Below, piece after piece: positions 52,814-60,891 of a stretch of DNA of 64,000 bases. The DNA is from Aquincola tertiaricarbonis (GTDB lineage Bacteria; Pseudomonadota; Gammaproteobacteria; Burkholderiales; Burkholderiaceae_C). Position 1 is the stretch's first letter, and every line of letters begins with the position of its first letter. The notes beneath the pieces were generated by a model, which saw nothing but the letters and a program-made list of their open reading frames with translations, did no database searches and was not told where the DNA came from. The stretch is from the NCBI RefSeq assembly GCF_023573145.1, contig NZ_CP097636.1, forward strand, positions 2,914,001 through 2,978,000, given 5' to 3'. A program made the translations under genes and the position numbers.

Positions 52814-53952
52814 GCGCGGAACCCCATCGGCGCTCGCTCGACACGGCCGTCGGGCACATCATCCGCATGGATGGTCCAGCGCGACGCCTGAGCCGCGTTT
52901 CCGCACGCTCGCCGCAGCAGGCCACGCACGGCACGGGGCCCATGCCGGGCCAGCTTGGCTGCGGCGTCAGAATCCAGATGGAAGCGCGCGAAGACAGGCT
53001 CGGCCTGTGCGAGCTGTCGCAGCACCGAATGCACCACCTGAACAGCGACCCCGGGGCCTGGCAGCTGGACGTCGAAGGAGTGCAACCGGCTGAGGATGGC
53101 CTCTGGCAACAGGCGGCGCTCATTGGACGTGGCCAGCCACATGATCGACGACGCATCCAACTCCAGCATCGGCACCGAAATGTCTCGAAACGTCCGCGCC
53201 ATGGCGGGCTCGAGCAGCGTGTACAGCGGCCCGACGGGAGAGAAGCGCTCGCCTGGATGCAGCATCGCCTTGTCCAGTTCGTCGAGAAGAATCACCGGGT
53301 TGGCAAACCGGCCGTTCACCAACAGCTCGAAGACCTGTCCAGTCTGGCTGTTCGCCCAGGTGGCGGACGACCCGCCGAGCTGGGCGCCGGTTTCTGCCGA
53401 GCTCATCTGGATACGGTGGAATCCGCCAGCCACGATCTTGGCGAGCTGCTCGGCGAAGGTCGATTTCCCCGTGCCAGGGGTACCGTCGAACAGCATCGGG
53501 TCGAGCTTGATCACGCCATCATGCAGTTCCGCGAGCGCTCCCATGGCGCGCACATGCCCCAGCACCTCACCGAAGTTCGGGAAGGCATGCTCCAGCGCAT
53601 CGATGTCGGTTCGCCAGGCGTCCGGCAAGCGCCACAGCCGGCGAAACCGCCCGTTTGTTCGCCGCAGCGTGGCGAGGACGGCGACGTTTCGTTTCCGAAG
53701 GTCTTCGTTGCCGATGTCCATCGACACCGCAGCGGCCAGCTCGTCCACGGCTTCCCAGCTGCACAGCATGTGCCGCGGAGACCCGGATGCGCCCTTGTCG
53801 GCTGCAGCCTCGCCCTCGGTTGGCGCGCCGAGCAGGTCTTCGATACTTTCGTTGCGGACGACTTTTGAATCGGCGGTACATCTGCGCCGCAATCGATCAG
53901 CTGGGCTCTCAGTCCCGTCTTGCGGTTCAGGGGAGGTGTTGTGGTGTGTCAT
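52810..53952 (-). CDS. AAA+ ATPase of the mobilisation-type operon
   Basis: A 380-residue AAA+ protein with Walker A DGTPGTGKSTF (about 155), Walker B NPVILLDELDKA (about 220) and a sensor-1-like WLATSNERRLLPEAILSR. The core resembles the Lon/ClpX-type AAA module, but no protease or zinc domain is present. The N-terminal 130 residues are helical and unrecognised. Start ATG at 53952; the longer frame to 54036 begins with a poor leader. It may remodel a nucleoprotein complex such as the relaxosome, or serve in defence; neither is shown by sequence. Confidence 0.75.
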   Translation of the reverse strand: MTHHNTSPEPQDGTESPADRLRRRCTADSKVVRNESIEDLLGAPTEGEAAADKGASGSPRHMLCSWEAVDELAAAVSMDIGNEDLRKRNVAVLATLRRTNGRFRRLWRLPDAWRTDIDALEHAFPNFGEVLGHVRAMGALAELHDGVIKLDPMLFDGTPGTGKSTFAEQLAKIVAGGFHRIQMSSAETGAQLGGSSATWANSQTGQVFELLVNGRFANPVILLDELDKAMLHPGERFSPVGPLYTLLEPAMARTFRDISVPMLELDASSIMWLATSNERRLLPEAILSRLHSFDVQLPGPGVAVQVVHSVLRQLAQAEPVFARFHLDSDAAAKLARHGPRAVRGLLRRACGNAAQASRWTIHADDVPDGRVERAPMGFRA

Positions 53953-54110
53953 GCAGCGATCCTGTTGAGGGCACGGGCGTGCGCAGCCCTTATGGCGCGC
54001 ACCGCGTGCAACAAGATCGCGACCCTGGGTCGCCACAGAACGGCTTGGCGTTCAGCTGAAAGTTGTGCTCACTGCATCCAGAGCCTCGGTGAGGCGTGCT
54101 GGCGCCCCGG

Positions 54111-54620
54111 TCACTTCGTCTTCGGCATCGGCACGTCCGGCACACCGAGCCGCACGTTCTGATGGGCCATGAACCACACGATGTTGGCCTTGTAGGCCCG
54201 TTCGTCGGCGGCGATGCGCTCCTCGGTCACATCCTCCGGACGGCGGCGTTGGCGCTCGCCGGCACGCGCACAGTTCAGGGCAAACCGCGTGGCGCTGACC
54301 TGCTGCAGCCTCTCGTCCAGCTCCCGGATGCGCTGCGTCAGCACCACGGTGTACCGCTCGAAAGTGTCCTGGATGCTCTGCTGCCGCGACTGGGCCTTGC
54401 GGTAGTCCTGCTGGAGCTGGGCCAGGTTGTTGGTCAGCTGCGCATTGCGAAGCTCGAGGCCCTTGGCGTAGTCATGCCAGGCCTTCGCCAGCGCCCGCGC
54501 TTCGTGTGCGTCGGCGAGGGCGTCATGCGCGGCTCGCTCCTGGCGGCGATGGACGAAGCCTTCCACGGCGGCCTCGAACCCGCCGACGGCCAGATCAGTG
54601 AACTGCAACGCATTGATCAC
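54111..54620 (-). CDS. coiled-coil protein of unknown function
   Basis: A 169-residue protein dominated by a long coiled coil (LTNNLAQLQQDYRKAQSRQQ and following), preceded by short helices. Start GTG at 54620, overlapping the exported-protein stop (GTGA), which decides the start. Nothing is recognised beyond the coiled coil. Confidence 0.55.
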   Translation of the reverse strand: MINALQFTDLAVGGFEAAVEGFVHRRQERAAHDALADAHEARALAKAWHDYAKGLELRNAQLTNNLAQLQQDYRKAQSRQQSIQDTFERYTVVLTQRIRELDERLQQVSATRFALNCARAGERQRRRPEDVTEERIAADERAYKANIVWFMAHQNVRLGVPDVPMPKTK

Positions 54621-55168
54621 TGCGTCACTCCCCGTGCCGAGGACGCACTGGCCGGCGAGGCCGACGCGAACTGCACCAGGCGCTGCCACGAGCCCCGCTG
54701 CGCTGCGGAGACGACGAACACCTGCCGGTACAGCAGGCTACCGTGTTTGACCATCGCCAGCGCCATGCGGGCCGCCTCAGGAACGCCAGCGTCAGCGGCT
54801 GCAGCGAATGCGCCGAAGGCTGCCTGCCAGTGGCAGCGTTCGTAGGCCTCCCAGGCGCCGGTGAGGTGCGAACCGCCAGCGACGGAAGCCTGAGGCGGCA
54901 GACTGTCCACCAGGCGGCCATTGAGGCTCGGATCGCTGTCCCGCCGTGCGGAAGTCGCGGCATCCGACAGCAGCCCAGCCGACGACACGCGAGGCACATC
55001 ACCGAGTGCACCATTGACCGACGGATCCACATCTCGCCGGGCAGCTTCCGCGGCGGCATGCATCGAATCAGCCGTGGCGGTCGTCGCCCCTTGAGCAGCC
55101 GGCCCCATCAGCAGTGCGCATACGAAAGCGGCGACAGCTTGGCCTCGACTGGAACGTGCGAGTTGCAT
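54617..55168 (-). CDS. exported protein with two RxDxDPxxNG motifs and a Sel1/TPR-like region
   Basis: A 183-residue secreted protein: signal peptide RGQAVAAFVCALLMGPAAQG, then AARRDVDPSVNGALGD and SARRDSDPSLNGRLVD, matching the motif of the small exported protein at 34831. A helical segment resembling one TPR/Sel1 unit follows (RCHWQAAFGAFAAAADAG, then ARMALAMVKHG). AAGGAG precedes the ATG at 55168. It is divergent from an XRE regulator, like the other copy, and is the first gene of the operon that contains the AAA+ and relaxase genes. Confidence 0.65.
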   Translation of the reverse strand: MQLARSSRGQAVAAFVCALLMGPAAQGATTATADSMHAAAEAARRDVDPSVNGALGDVPRVSSAGLLSDAATSARRDSDPSLNGRLVDSLPPQASVAGGSHLTGAWEAYERCHWQAAFGAFAAAADAGVPEAARMALAMVKHGSLLYRQVFVVSAAQRGSWQRLVQFASASPASASSARGVTQ

Positions 55169-55285
55169 GGTGCTCCTTGACCGTTGTTGGCAACCACCAG
55201 ATCGGCCACCGGATGCAAGCAACTCTATCCGAAAGGGATTTTTTAACCGTGGTTTTTATGCATACAGAATGAAAACCTGAGGTGC

Positions 55286-55630
55286 ATGAATGAAGTCGCC
55301 AAACCTCTCAAAGCTGGCCGCCCGGCCGGCGCCACATCAGCAGACCCTGCGGTAGCCCGTGCGTTCGGCGAAGCCGTGGTCAACATGCGGCGGGAAGCCA
55401 AGATCTCGCAGGAAAACCTCGCCCTGCTGGCCGGCGTGGACCGCTCGTACATGGGCAAGCTGGAGCGCGGCCAAGGGGCGCCGAACATCGTGGCCGTTGT
55501 GCGCATTGCGGCGGCGTTGGGGTGCTCAGCGGCGGAGCTCGTGCGGAGGTTTGAAGCAGTGCTGGTGACACGCACTGGCGATTCAGCCGGCGATGGAAAC
55601 GCAGAGCCAACGGCCCAGGCGCCCTCGTAA
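55286..55630 (+). CDS. XRE-family transcriptional regulator 2
   Basis: A 114-residue regulator. The HTH is ISQENLALLAGVDRSYMGKLE, followed by NIVAVVRIAAALGCSAAELVRR. It is a clear relative of the regulator at 35257, with an extra N-terminal basic arm (KPLKAGRPAGATSADP) and a C-terminal tail. It is divergent from the exported protein at 54617 and may control that operon. The higA-linked operator lies 34 bp past its stop. Confidence 0.78.
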   Translation: MNEVAKPLKAGRPAGATSADPAVARAFGEAVVNMRREAKISQENLALLAGVDRSYMGKLERGQGAPNIVAVVRIAAALGCSAAELVRRFEAVLVTRTGDSAGDGNAEPTAQAPS

Positions 55631-55663
55631 GAGCGACGAACAAGATCGGTCGACTGCATTCGA

Positions 55664-55686
55664 CATGTTCCCAAATCGGGAACATG
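55664..55686. promoter_or_regulatory. operator of the higBA locus
   Basis: A 23-bp inverted repeat with 9-bp arms (catgttccc / gggaacatg) and a 5-bp centre, ending 15 bp before the toxin start. This is the usual arrangement for antitoxin autoregulation. Confidence 0.65.
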
Positions 55687-55701
55687 CTATGCTGCATCCC
55701 C

Positions 55702-56013
55702 ATGAAAGTTCTTGGGGTGCAGTTGCTGCACGACTTCGCTGGCCGCCATCCACCTGTACGCACATGGGTTCAGTCGTGGCTCGCCGAAGTCAAGAAGTCC
55801 ACTTGGAGTCGTCCACAGGACATTAAGGACAGATATCGCTCTGCCAGCATCGTGGGCCGATTTGTCATATTCAATGTGAAGGACTGTCGAATGGCGACAG
55901 TAGTCGCCTACGCCACAGGAATTGTTTACGTGAAGTGGATTGGCACTCACGACGAGTACATGAAGGTCAACTGGGAAAGTGCATCTAATGAAGCCAGCCG
56001 TCGTCAAGACTGA
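55702..56013 (+). CDS. higB: HigB-type toxin (mRNA interferase family)
   Basis: A 103-residue HigB_toxin-family protein with the signature RYRSASIVGRFVIFNVKDCR and KWIGTHDEYMK. HigB-type toxins cleave mRNA on the ribosome. The ATG at 55702 is used because it starts the conserved domain and follows the inverted repeat; an ATG at 55684 lies inside that repeat. The antitoxin gene starts 26 bp before its stop, in toxin-first order typical of hig loci. Confidence 0.85.
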   Translation: MKVLGVQLLHDFAGRHPPVRTWVQSWLAEVKKSTWSRPQDIKDRYRSASIVGRFVIFNVKDCRMATVVAYATGIVYVKWIGTHDEYMKVNWESASNEASRRQD

Positions 56014-57214
56014 GCGGCAATACCGCGACTACATGGCGCGCATCGAAGAGCTTGCGATGCTCGATCCTGCACCGAATTCGCCTGAGGGTGAAGAACTGGA
56101 ACTGTTTGCGACTCTCGTCGAGGCCTACGAAGAAAAGACCTTTCCCGTTGCCAAGCCGGACCCCGTGGACGCCGTCCTTTTTCGCATGCATGAGCAAGAT
56201 TTGAGGCAATCTGATCTGGTTCCTTATTTCGGATCACGGAGCCGCGTTTCAGAGTTTCTGTCTCGTCAACGCCCCCTGACGGTGCCCATCGTGCGGGAGC
56301 TGTCTGCCGGCTTGGGGATCCCCGCCGAAGTTCTGATTCAAGACTCTGTTGCGCCTAAAACGCAGGCAGATGCTGATGCCGGCGAGGCACTCGACTGGTC
56401 CAAGTTTCCAATCAACGAAATGTGCTCTCGTGGCTGGATCCAAGCTTCGAAGCGGCGGGCTGACGTGTCGCAACGCCTTGAAGCGGTGCAATCGTTCATC
56501 GAGCGTGCGCTCGGAGGTATGCAGCCAGGTGTTTTGGCGCGCCGCACCATCAAGGGGGATGCGTTTAACTGGCAAGCCTTCTATGCGCTCACCGCCTGGC
56601 AAGCCCGTGTACTTCAGAAGGCTCACGAGAATGCATTCCGAGCTCATGAAAGATTCGAACTCAAGGCATTGGATGAACCATTCTTTGACCGGCTAGTACG
56701 CCTGAGTCGTGACCCCAACGGGCCTGCGAAAGCTCTCGATATGTTGCGTGGTGTGGGAATCGCCGTCGTCATCGAGAATCATCTTCCGCGCACGAAGCTG
56801 GACGGCGCCGCCATGCTTTCCCCCTCAGGCGACCCAGTGATCGCACTGACGCTGCGCTTCGACCGGCTAGACAATTTCTGGTTCACGTTGCTACACGAGT
56901 GTGTTCACGTATGGCGGCACCTGAGCAATCCCGGCGATGTTTTCCTGGATCGCATTGCTGACAAGGAGAGCAACGAGCAGGTAGAGAAAGAGGCAAACCG
57001 CTTCGCACGAGATCTGTTGATTCCTCGCGCCCAATGGAGAACAACGTCGGTTCGCCAGATGCCAACAAAAGCTGGAATCCTGGCATTTGCGGAAGAGCTT
57101 GGAATTCATCCGTCCATCGTGGCGGGACGAATCCAGAACGAGACCGAAAACTACGCGGTCTTTACCGACATGGTCGGACGCGGTGAGGTTAGCAAGATTT
57201 TCAACGTGAGCTGA
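55988..57214 (+). CDS. HigA antitoxin fused to an ImmA/IrrE (M78) metallopeptidase domain
   Basis: A 408-residue fusion. Residues 1-120 form a HigA-type antitoxin (DLRQSDLVPYFGSRSRVSEFL is its HTH). From about residue 230 there is an ImmA/IrrE-like peptidase with the zinc motif WFTLLHECVHVWRHL (about 298-312) and downstream EVEKEANRFARDLLIP-type residues. ImmA enzymes cleave repressors on DNA damage or phage signals, so here the antitoxin could sense an input and change toxin control. Start ATG at 55988, with GGGAAAG as ribosome site. Confidence 0.85.
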   Translation: MKPAVVKTERQYRDYMARIEELAMLDPAPNSPEGEELELFATLVEAYEEKTFPVAKPDPVDAVLFRMHEQDLRQSDLVPYFGSRSRVSEFLSRQRPLTVPIVRELSAGLGIPAEVLIQDSVAPKTQADADAGEALDWSKFPINEMCSRGWIQASKRRADVSQRLEAVQSFIERALGGMQPGVLARRTIKGDAFNWQAFYALTAWQARVLQKAHENAFRAHERFELKALDEPFFDRLVRLSRDPNGPAKALDMLRGVGIAVVIENHLPRTKLDGAAMLSPSGDPVIALTLRFDRLDNFWFTLLHECVHVWRHLSNPGDVFLDRIADKESNEQVEKEANRFARDLLIPRAQWRTTSVRQMPTKAGILAFAEELGIHPSIVAGRIQNETENYAVFTDMVGRGEVSKIFNVS

Positions 57215-57248
57215 GAAGACCGAACGGCGCTGATGAAAGGTGATTACG

Positions 57249-58346
57249 GTGAGTGATTTTCTCTACTGCCCGATCATCAAGGGCAAGGCAAACGATATCA
57301 AAGCATTGGCCTACGTCAGCCCTGTGCTCATGCCGGAAGTGAAGCCATTGTTCGAGCTTCCTCCATTCAAGCCAACGGACGACCCAGAGGTAATCTTGGC
57401 AAAGTTCGCGCGGCGCCTTGCAAAATTTGCTGGTGGCAGATTGTCGTATGTCGACTTTCCGCTGCTTCGCCCAGGTGCCAAGACGTCGAGCGGAGAGGCG
57501 GCACTTGCTGTCGCCTACAGGCAGCTGAATGCACTCTGGCTTCGCTACGAGCCCGTGTTCGGGTTTGATCGCGAAGAAGCAATGTGGGGCACGGTGATCG
57601 AACAAGCCAACCGTTCTGGCGGCTTGCTGCTCCGCCTGGATGGCGATGATTTGCAGTTTCCCGAAGACACGATTCACCAAATCGCCGATATCCGTGCGCG
57701 CGGATTCGATCTTCGACATCTTGACGTGATGATCGACCATCGGTCATTGACCAGTGACGAAGGCACGATGGCATCCGCGAGCGCGACAGCTGACTTCATA
57801 GACGATCTGTGCGCGGCCATCTCATTGCGCAAGATACTTGTCGCCGGCTCCAGCGCACCCAAGACTGTGTCAGAGATTGAACGCGACTCCTGCGGAACGA
57901 TTCCGCGACGCGAACTTGTCCTTTGGGCACACGTTGCCTCCGAACGATTGCCTGTGCAACCGATCTTCGCTGACTACGGCGTTATCCATCCGGACTTCAG
58001 CGACCAGACGCCTAGCACGCACATCAACGGCAAGATCCGTTACACGCACGGAGCTTCGTTCCACATCTACCGCGGCCACAGCCTGCGACAGGAAGACAAG
58101 TACGAGCAGTACCGAGGACTGTCAGCCGCAGTGAGTCATAGCAGCCACTACCAGGGAAGTTCTTTCAGCTACGGGGATCGCTACATCTACGAGTGCGCAA
58201 CTGGTCACTCAGGCACGGGCAACCCTGGAACGTGGGTGCTTGTGGATCAGAACCACCACATCACCTACACGGCGCGTCAATTTCGCAGGCTTGCGGGACT
58301 CGCAGCATCTGGCGGTTCAGCGACGGAGCTTCTTCTCCAACCGTAG
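57249..58346 (+). CDS. Beta-protein family (PF14350-like), probable third gene of the hig cassette
   Basis: A protein of about 365 residues resembling the T4 Beta-protein family (N-terminal CPIIKGKANDIKALAYVSP, later GASFHIYRGHSLRQEDKYEQY and HSSHYQGSSFSYGDRYIY). The family is common in defence and phage-linked loci, but its activity is not established. GTG at 57249 is chosen from GAAAGG 8 bases upstream; a GTG at 57240 is possible. It lies 34 bp after higA-immA on the same strand and is the last gene before attR. Confidence 0.7.
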   Translation: MSDFLYCPIIKGKANDIKALAYVSPVLMPEVKPLFELPPFKPTDDPEVILAKFARRLAKFAGGRLSYVDFPLLRPGAKTSSGEAALAVAYRQLNALWLRYEPVFGFDREEAMWGTVIEQANRSGGLLLRLDGDDLQFPEDTIHQIADIRARGFDLRHLDVMIDHRSLTSDEGTMASASATADFIDDLCAAISLRKILVAGSSAPKTVSEIERDSCGTIPRRELVLWAHVASERLPVQPIFADYGVIHPDFSDQTPSTHINGKIRYTHGASFHIYRGHSLRQEDKYEQYRGLSAAVSHSSHYQGSSFSYGDRYIYECATGHSGTGNPGTWVLVDQNHHITYTARQFRRLAGLAASGGSATELLLQP

Positions 58347-58664
58347 GGCTATAGCGCCGATCGTGACCTGGCGGTCTTGTCGAAGCAAAGTCTGTCGCGA
58401 ACGGCGCGGAACTTGACCGAGTTCCGATGCATGCTGTGATGTCACCCTTGCTCGTACACATTGCGCACCAGGCTCGCTGGTCCCGTGCCCCCCCCGCCTC
58501 CCAAAATTCGGCCCGCGTTCACAGTGCCCCACGGAACCAAGCACCAGCCGATGGGGTTACACTTCGGGGTGACGCTTTTGACAACCCTGGCCGAGAGTCG
58601 AGGTCGTCGTAAGTCTTTGATTTGCTTCGAAAGAAGCCGAGAATTTTGAGATGTTGGTGGTGGC
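58347..58664. other. 318-bp gene-free right end of island 1
   Basis: No coding sequence is supported here. It holds an inverted repeat (cggaact / agttccg, 58407-58426), a small hairpin gcttc-gaaa-gaagc (58624-58637) and a stretch (58607-58638) that imperfectly repeats the hairpin region just right of attR. Confidence 0.55.
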
Positions 58665-58683
58665 TCCCTGAAGCGCCACCAAA
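58665..58683 (+). other. attR of island 1 / attL-side core of island 2
   Basis: tccctgaagcgccaccaaa repeats the tRNA-Met 3' end exactly (15992-16010), but the sequence before it is not tRNA. It marks the junction between two tandem elements. Confidence 0.88.
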
Positions 58684-58690
58684 CCTCGTA

Positions 58691-58724
58691 AGCCCCTGAT
58701 TTTTCGAAAGAAAAGCCAGGGGCT
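58691..58724 (+). terminator. hairpin behind attR, supplied by island 2
   Basis: An 8-bp outer stem (agcccctg / caggggct) and a 5-bp inner stem (ttttc / gaaaa) closed by a GAAA loop. Its place relative to the att core mirrors the terminator of island 1 at 16021. The following bases (tcgttctt) are only moderately T-rich. Confidence 0.55.
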
Positions 58725-58735
58725 TCGTTCTTCTG

Positions 58736-60214
58736 GTGAGCCGAGCAGTGAGCCAACCCGCCCTTCCAGGGCGCATCGGCATGCTCCCCAACCTCTACAA
58801 GAACCGGCACGGCACCTACTACCTGAGGGTGACGATTCACGGGCGCGAGATCAAGCGCTCGCTGCGCACGAAAGAGCCCGCCCGGGCTAAGCTGGCGGCC
58901 ATCGCTTTCGCGTGGGCCACCATGACAAACGCACAGAAGCCAACTGCCGCGCAGGGGCTTCCTCTGGATCTGGATCCCGCCGCGCTGCGCGAGCTCGAGG
59001 TCATCCTGCCCAGCGGCGCGAAGATCGCCGACATTCGCACTGACGAGGATGCGCGGCGCGCCGTCCTGATGATGCGGGCGCTTGAAGCTGGAGCTCCTGT
59101 TGGCGCTGCAGTGGACGCCATGGAGGCGCCATCCCCGGCCCTCACCGAGGCGCGCCTCGAAGCGTTGATCAGCGCCCAGACAGCCCGCGCGCGGCCGGCC
59201 GCGAGCCTTGGCAAGACCAAACCCTTCTCCGAGGCGTGCGCCATGTACCTCGAAGAGAAGAAGCTCGGGGGCAACTCGCCCAAGACGATCGATGACAAGC
59301 GCAACGCCTATGCCGCCTTCCAGGGCATGCACGGCGACTTGGACATGGGCGCTTATACCGACGCCATGGCCCTAGGCTGGAAGCAACGCTTGATCGCGCA
59401 GGGGCTGTCGCCAGTTCGCGTCAACACCAAGATCAGCCAGTTCAAGGACCTCTTCGACTGGGCGCAAAACAACAAGCTGAGGCTCAACGGCAACCCGTTC
59501 GACCGCATGCGGGTGGTTGGCAAGAAAGTGCGGACCCAAAAGACGGAGAGCTATGAGCCGTTCACGCAGGCGGAGCTTGACTTGATCTTCGAGCCCAAGG
59601 GCTACGCGGCCTACATGAACAAGCCCGACTACAAGTGGCTGCCCCTGCTCGCCCTCTACACCGGCGCTCGCATCGAAGAGCTCGCATCGCTGGAGGTTGG
59701 CCATGTGAAGCAGGCGGGCGATGTGTGGCTGCTGGACATCCGCAAGGGCAAGAACTCGAACTCGATCCGCAAGGTGCCACTGCACTCTGTTGTCGAGCGA
59801 TCTGGCTTCCTGGCTTATGTCGAGGCGACCGCCAACGCGGGGCGCAAGGACGCCGAAGGTCGCATGCTTTTGTTCCCGCACTTGAAACCAGGCAAGAACG
59901 GCTATTCCAAGAACTGCGGCCGCAGGTTTGCCCAGTGGCTTGACAAGGTTGGCATCACTGACGAGCGCAAGGTGTTCCACAGCTTCCGAGCCACCTTCAT
60001 CACACGAATGAGCGAACTCAACACCCACCCAGCCATGCTCATGGCCTTGGTCGGCCACTATGAGCAAGCACAGGTTGACCTGAGCGCGCCGCACTACAAA
60101 AACTATCAAGGGGCGAAGCTGGCGTCCGCTTTGAAGGAAACGATGGAACGCTTTGATGTGCGCGTTCCAAGCGAATGCCAAGCGACACCGCGCATGTTTC
60201 GAGGTGCGGCATGA
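58736..60214 (+). CDS. tyrosine integrase of island 2
   Basis: A 492-residue integrase. Arm domain YKNRHGTYYLRVTIHGREIK, core-binding domain around TKPFSEACAMYLEEKKLGG, and catalytic residues in LYTGARIEELASLEV (about 310), VFHSFRATFITRM (about 415), ALVGHYEQ and APHYKNYQG (tyrosine at about 450). It is related to the island 1 integrase in layout but shorter and clearly divergent. Start uncertain: GTG at 58736, GTG at 58748, or ATG at 58781 just before the conserved arm domain. It overlaps the following gene by 4 bases. Confidence 0.88.
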   Translation: MSRAVSQPALPGRIGMLPNLYKNRHGTYYLRVTIHGREIKRSLRTKEPARAKLAAIAFAWATMTNAQKPTAAQGLPLDLDPAALRELEVILPSGAKIADIRTDEDARRAVLMMRALEAGAPVGAAVDAMEAPSPALTEARLEALISAQTARARPAASLGKTKPFSEACAMYLEEKKLGGNSPKTIDDKRNAYAAFQGMHGDLDMGAYTDAMALGWKQRLIAQGLSPVRVNTKISQFKDLFDWAQNNKLRLNGNPFDRMRVVGKKVRTQKTESYEPFTQAELDLIFEPKGYAAYMNKPDYKWLPLLALYTGARIEELASLEVGHVKQAGDVWLLDIRKGKNSNSIRKVPLHSVVERSGFLAYVEATANAGRKDAEGRMLLFPHLKPGKNGYSKNCGRRFAQWLDKVGITDERKVFHSFRATFITRMSELNTHPAMLMALVGHYEQAQVDLSAPHYKNYQGAKLASALKETMERFDVRVPSECQATPRMFRGAA

Positions 60215-60693
60215 GAGCGAGCACTCGCGTCGCATTGTGGACGGGCGCTGCCGCCGCGATCGTGTCTAGCTTAGTCAGCGTGTCGGCAAACGTCGCGGAA
60301 CTATATTGCGGAGCAGAGCAGCGACGGTTGGACGCGGCAGACTACTACTTTCGCCGCATGCAAGAGGCTCTTGGCCGGATGGAGAATGCGACGCGCCAAG
60401 CGCCTGTGGTATCTGCGGAGGTTGTGAGAGCTGTTGGAGACATTACCGTCACAGCAAGCAGCATGCAGAGCACGGCAACGCCAGAAATTTTTGCGCTGGC
60501 GGAAACCCTGATGCGGGCTTCCCAAAACTCCGGGGATGCCGCGATAAAAAATAAGCGGGAACCAGCTGAAATGGAAGCCTTTGAGCAAGCGCGGAAAGCA
60601 TACCGACTCAACGCCGCGGGGCAAATAAGGGACCTTTCTGTGAGGAGTCCTTGCTTCATTGCAGCGGACATTTCAAAGACCGCAGAAAAGTAG
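60211..60693 (+). CDS. small membrane-anchored protein of unknown function
   Basis: A 160-residue protein with an N-terminal hydrophobic helix (ALWTGAAAAIVSSLVSVSA) that anchors or exports it, then a mostly helical domain with two cysteines (ELYCGAEQ, RSPCFIAAD). The ATG at 60211 overlaps the integrase stop (ATGA). No family is recognised. Confidence 0.6.
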   Translation: MRASTRVALWTGAAAAIVSSLVSVSANVAELYCGAEQRRLDAADYYFRRMQEALGRMENATRQAPVVSAEVVRAVGDITVTASSMQSTATPEIFALAETLMRASQNSGDAAIKNKREPAEMEAFEQARKAYRLNAAGQIRDLSVRSPCFIAADISKTAEK

Positions 60694-60745
60694 CTTATAA
60701 ACCTGTTGGCCCGCAGAATCCCAGCAAGCTTTCGGCCGCGCAAAG

Positions 60746-60780
60746 TTGACCCTGCCGATGGCAAGGTTTATTTATTGGAG
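60746..60780 (+). promoter_or_regulatory. weak promoter candidate before the GHKL gene
   Basis: TTGACC at 60746-60751 with an AT-rich TTTATTTATT some 16-18 bp downstream, in the 198-bp gap before the GHKL gene. A guess from pattern only. Confidence 0.25.
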
Positions 60781-60891
60781 CGCTTCGCGCGAGGGCTACC
60801 GCCCTAGTGCCAGCGCTTGTTTCCCAAGAGACTAGTCCTCATAAAGAACCCCATGCGGTGAGAGAGCTCTGCGTCTCTAACCGCGCAGCGT

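Noticed and set aside
55684..55701. Upstream ATG of the HigB toxin
   Set aside because: It lies inside the operator palindrome and adds six residues outside the conserved domain.
58461..58649. 62-codon frame at the right end of island 1
   Set aside because: Proline-rich opening, no ribosome site and no homology pattern; it crosses the imperfect repeat beside attR.
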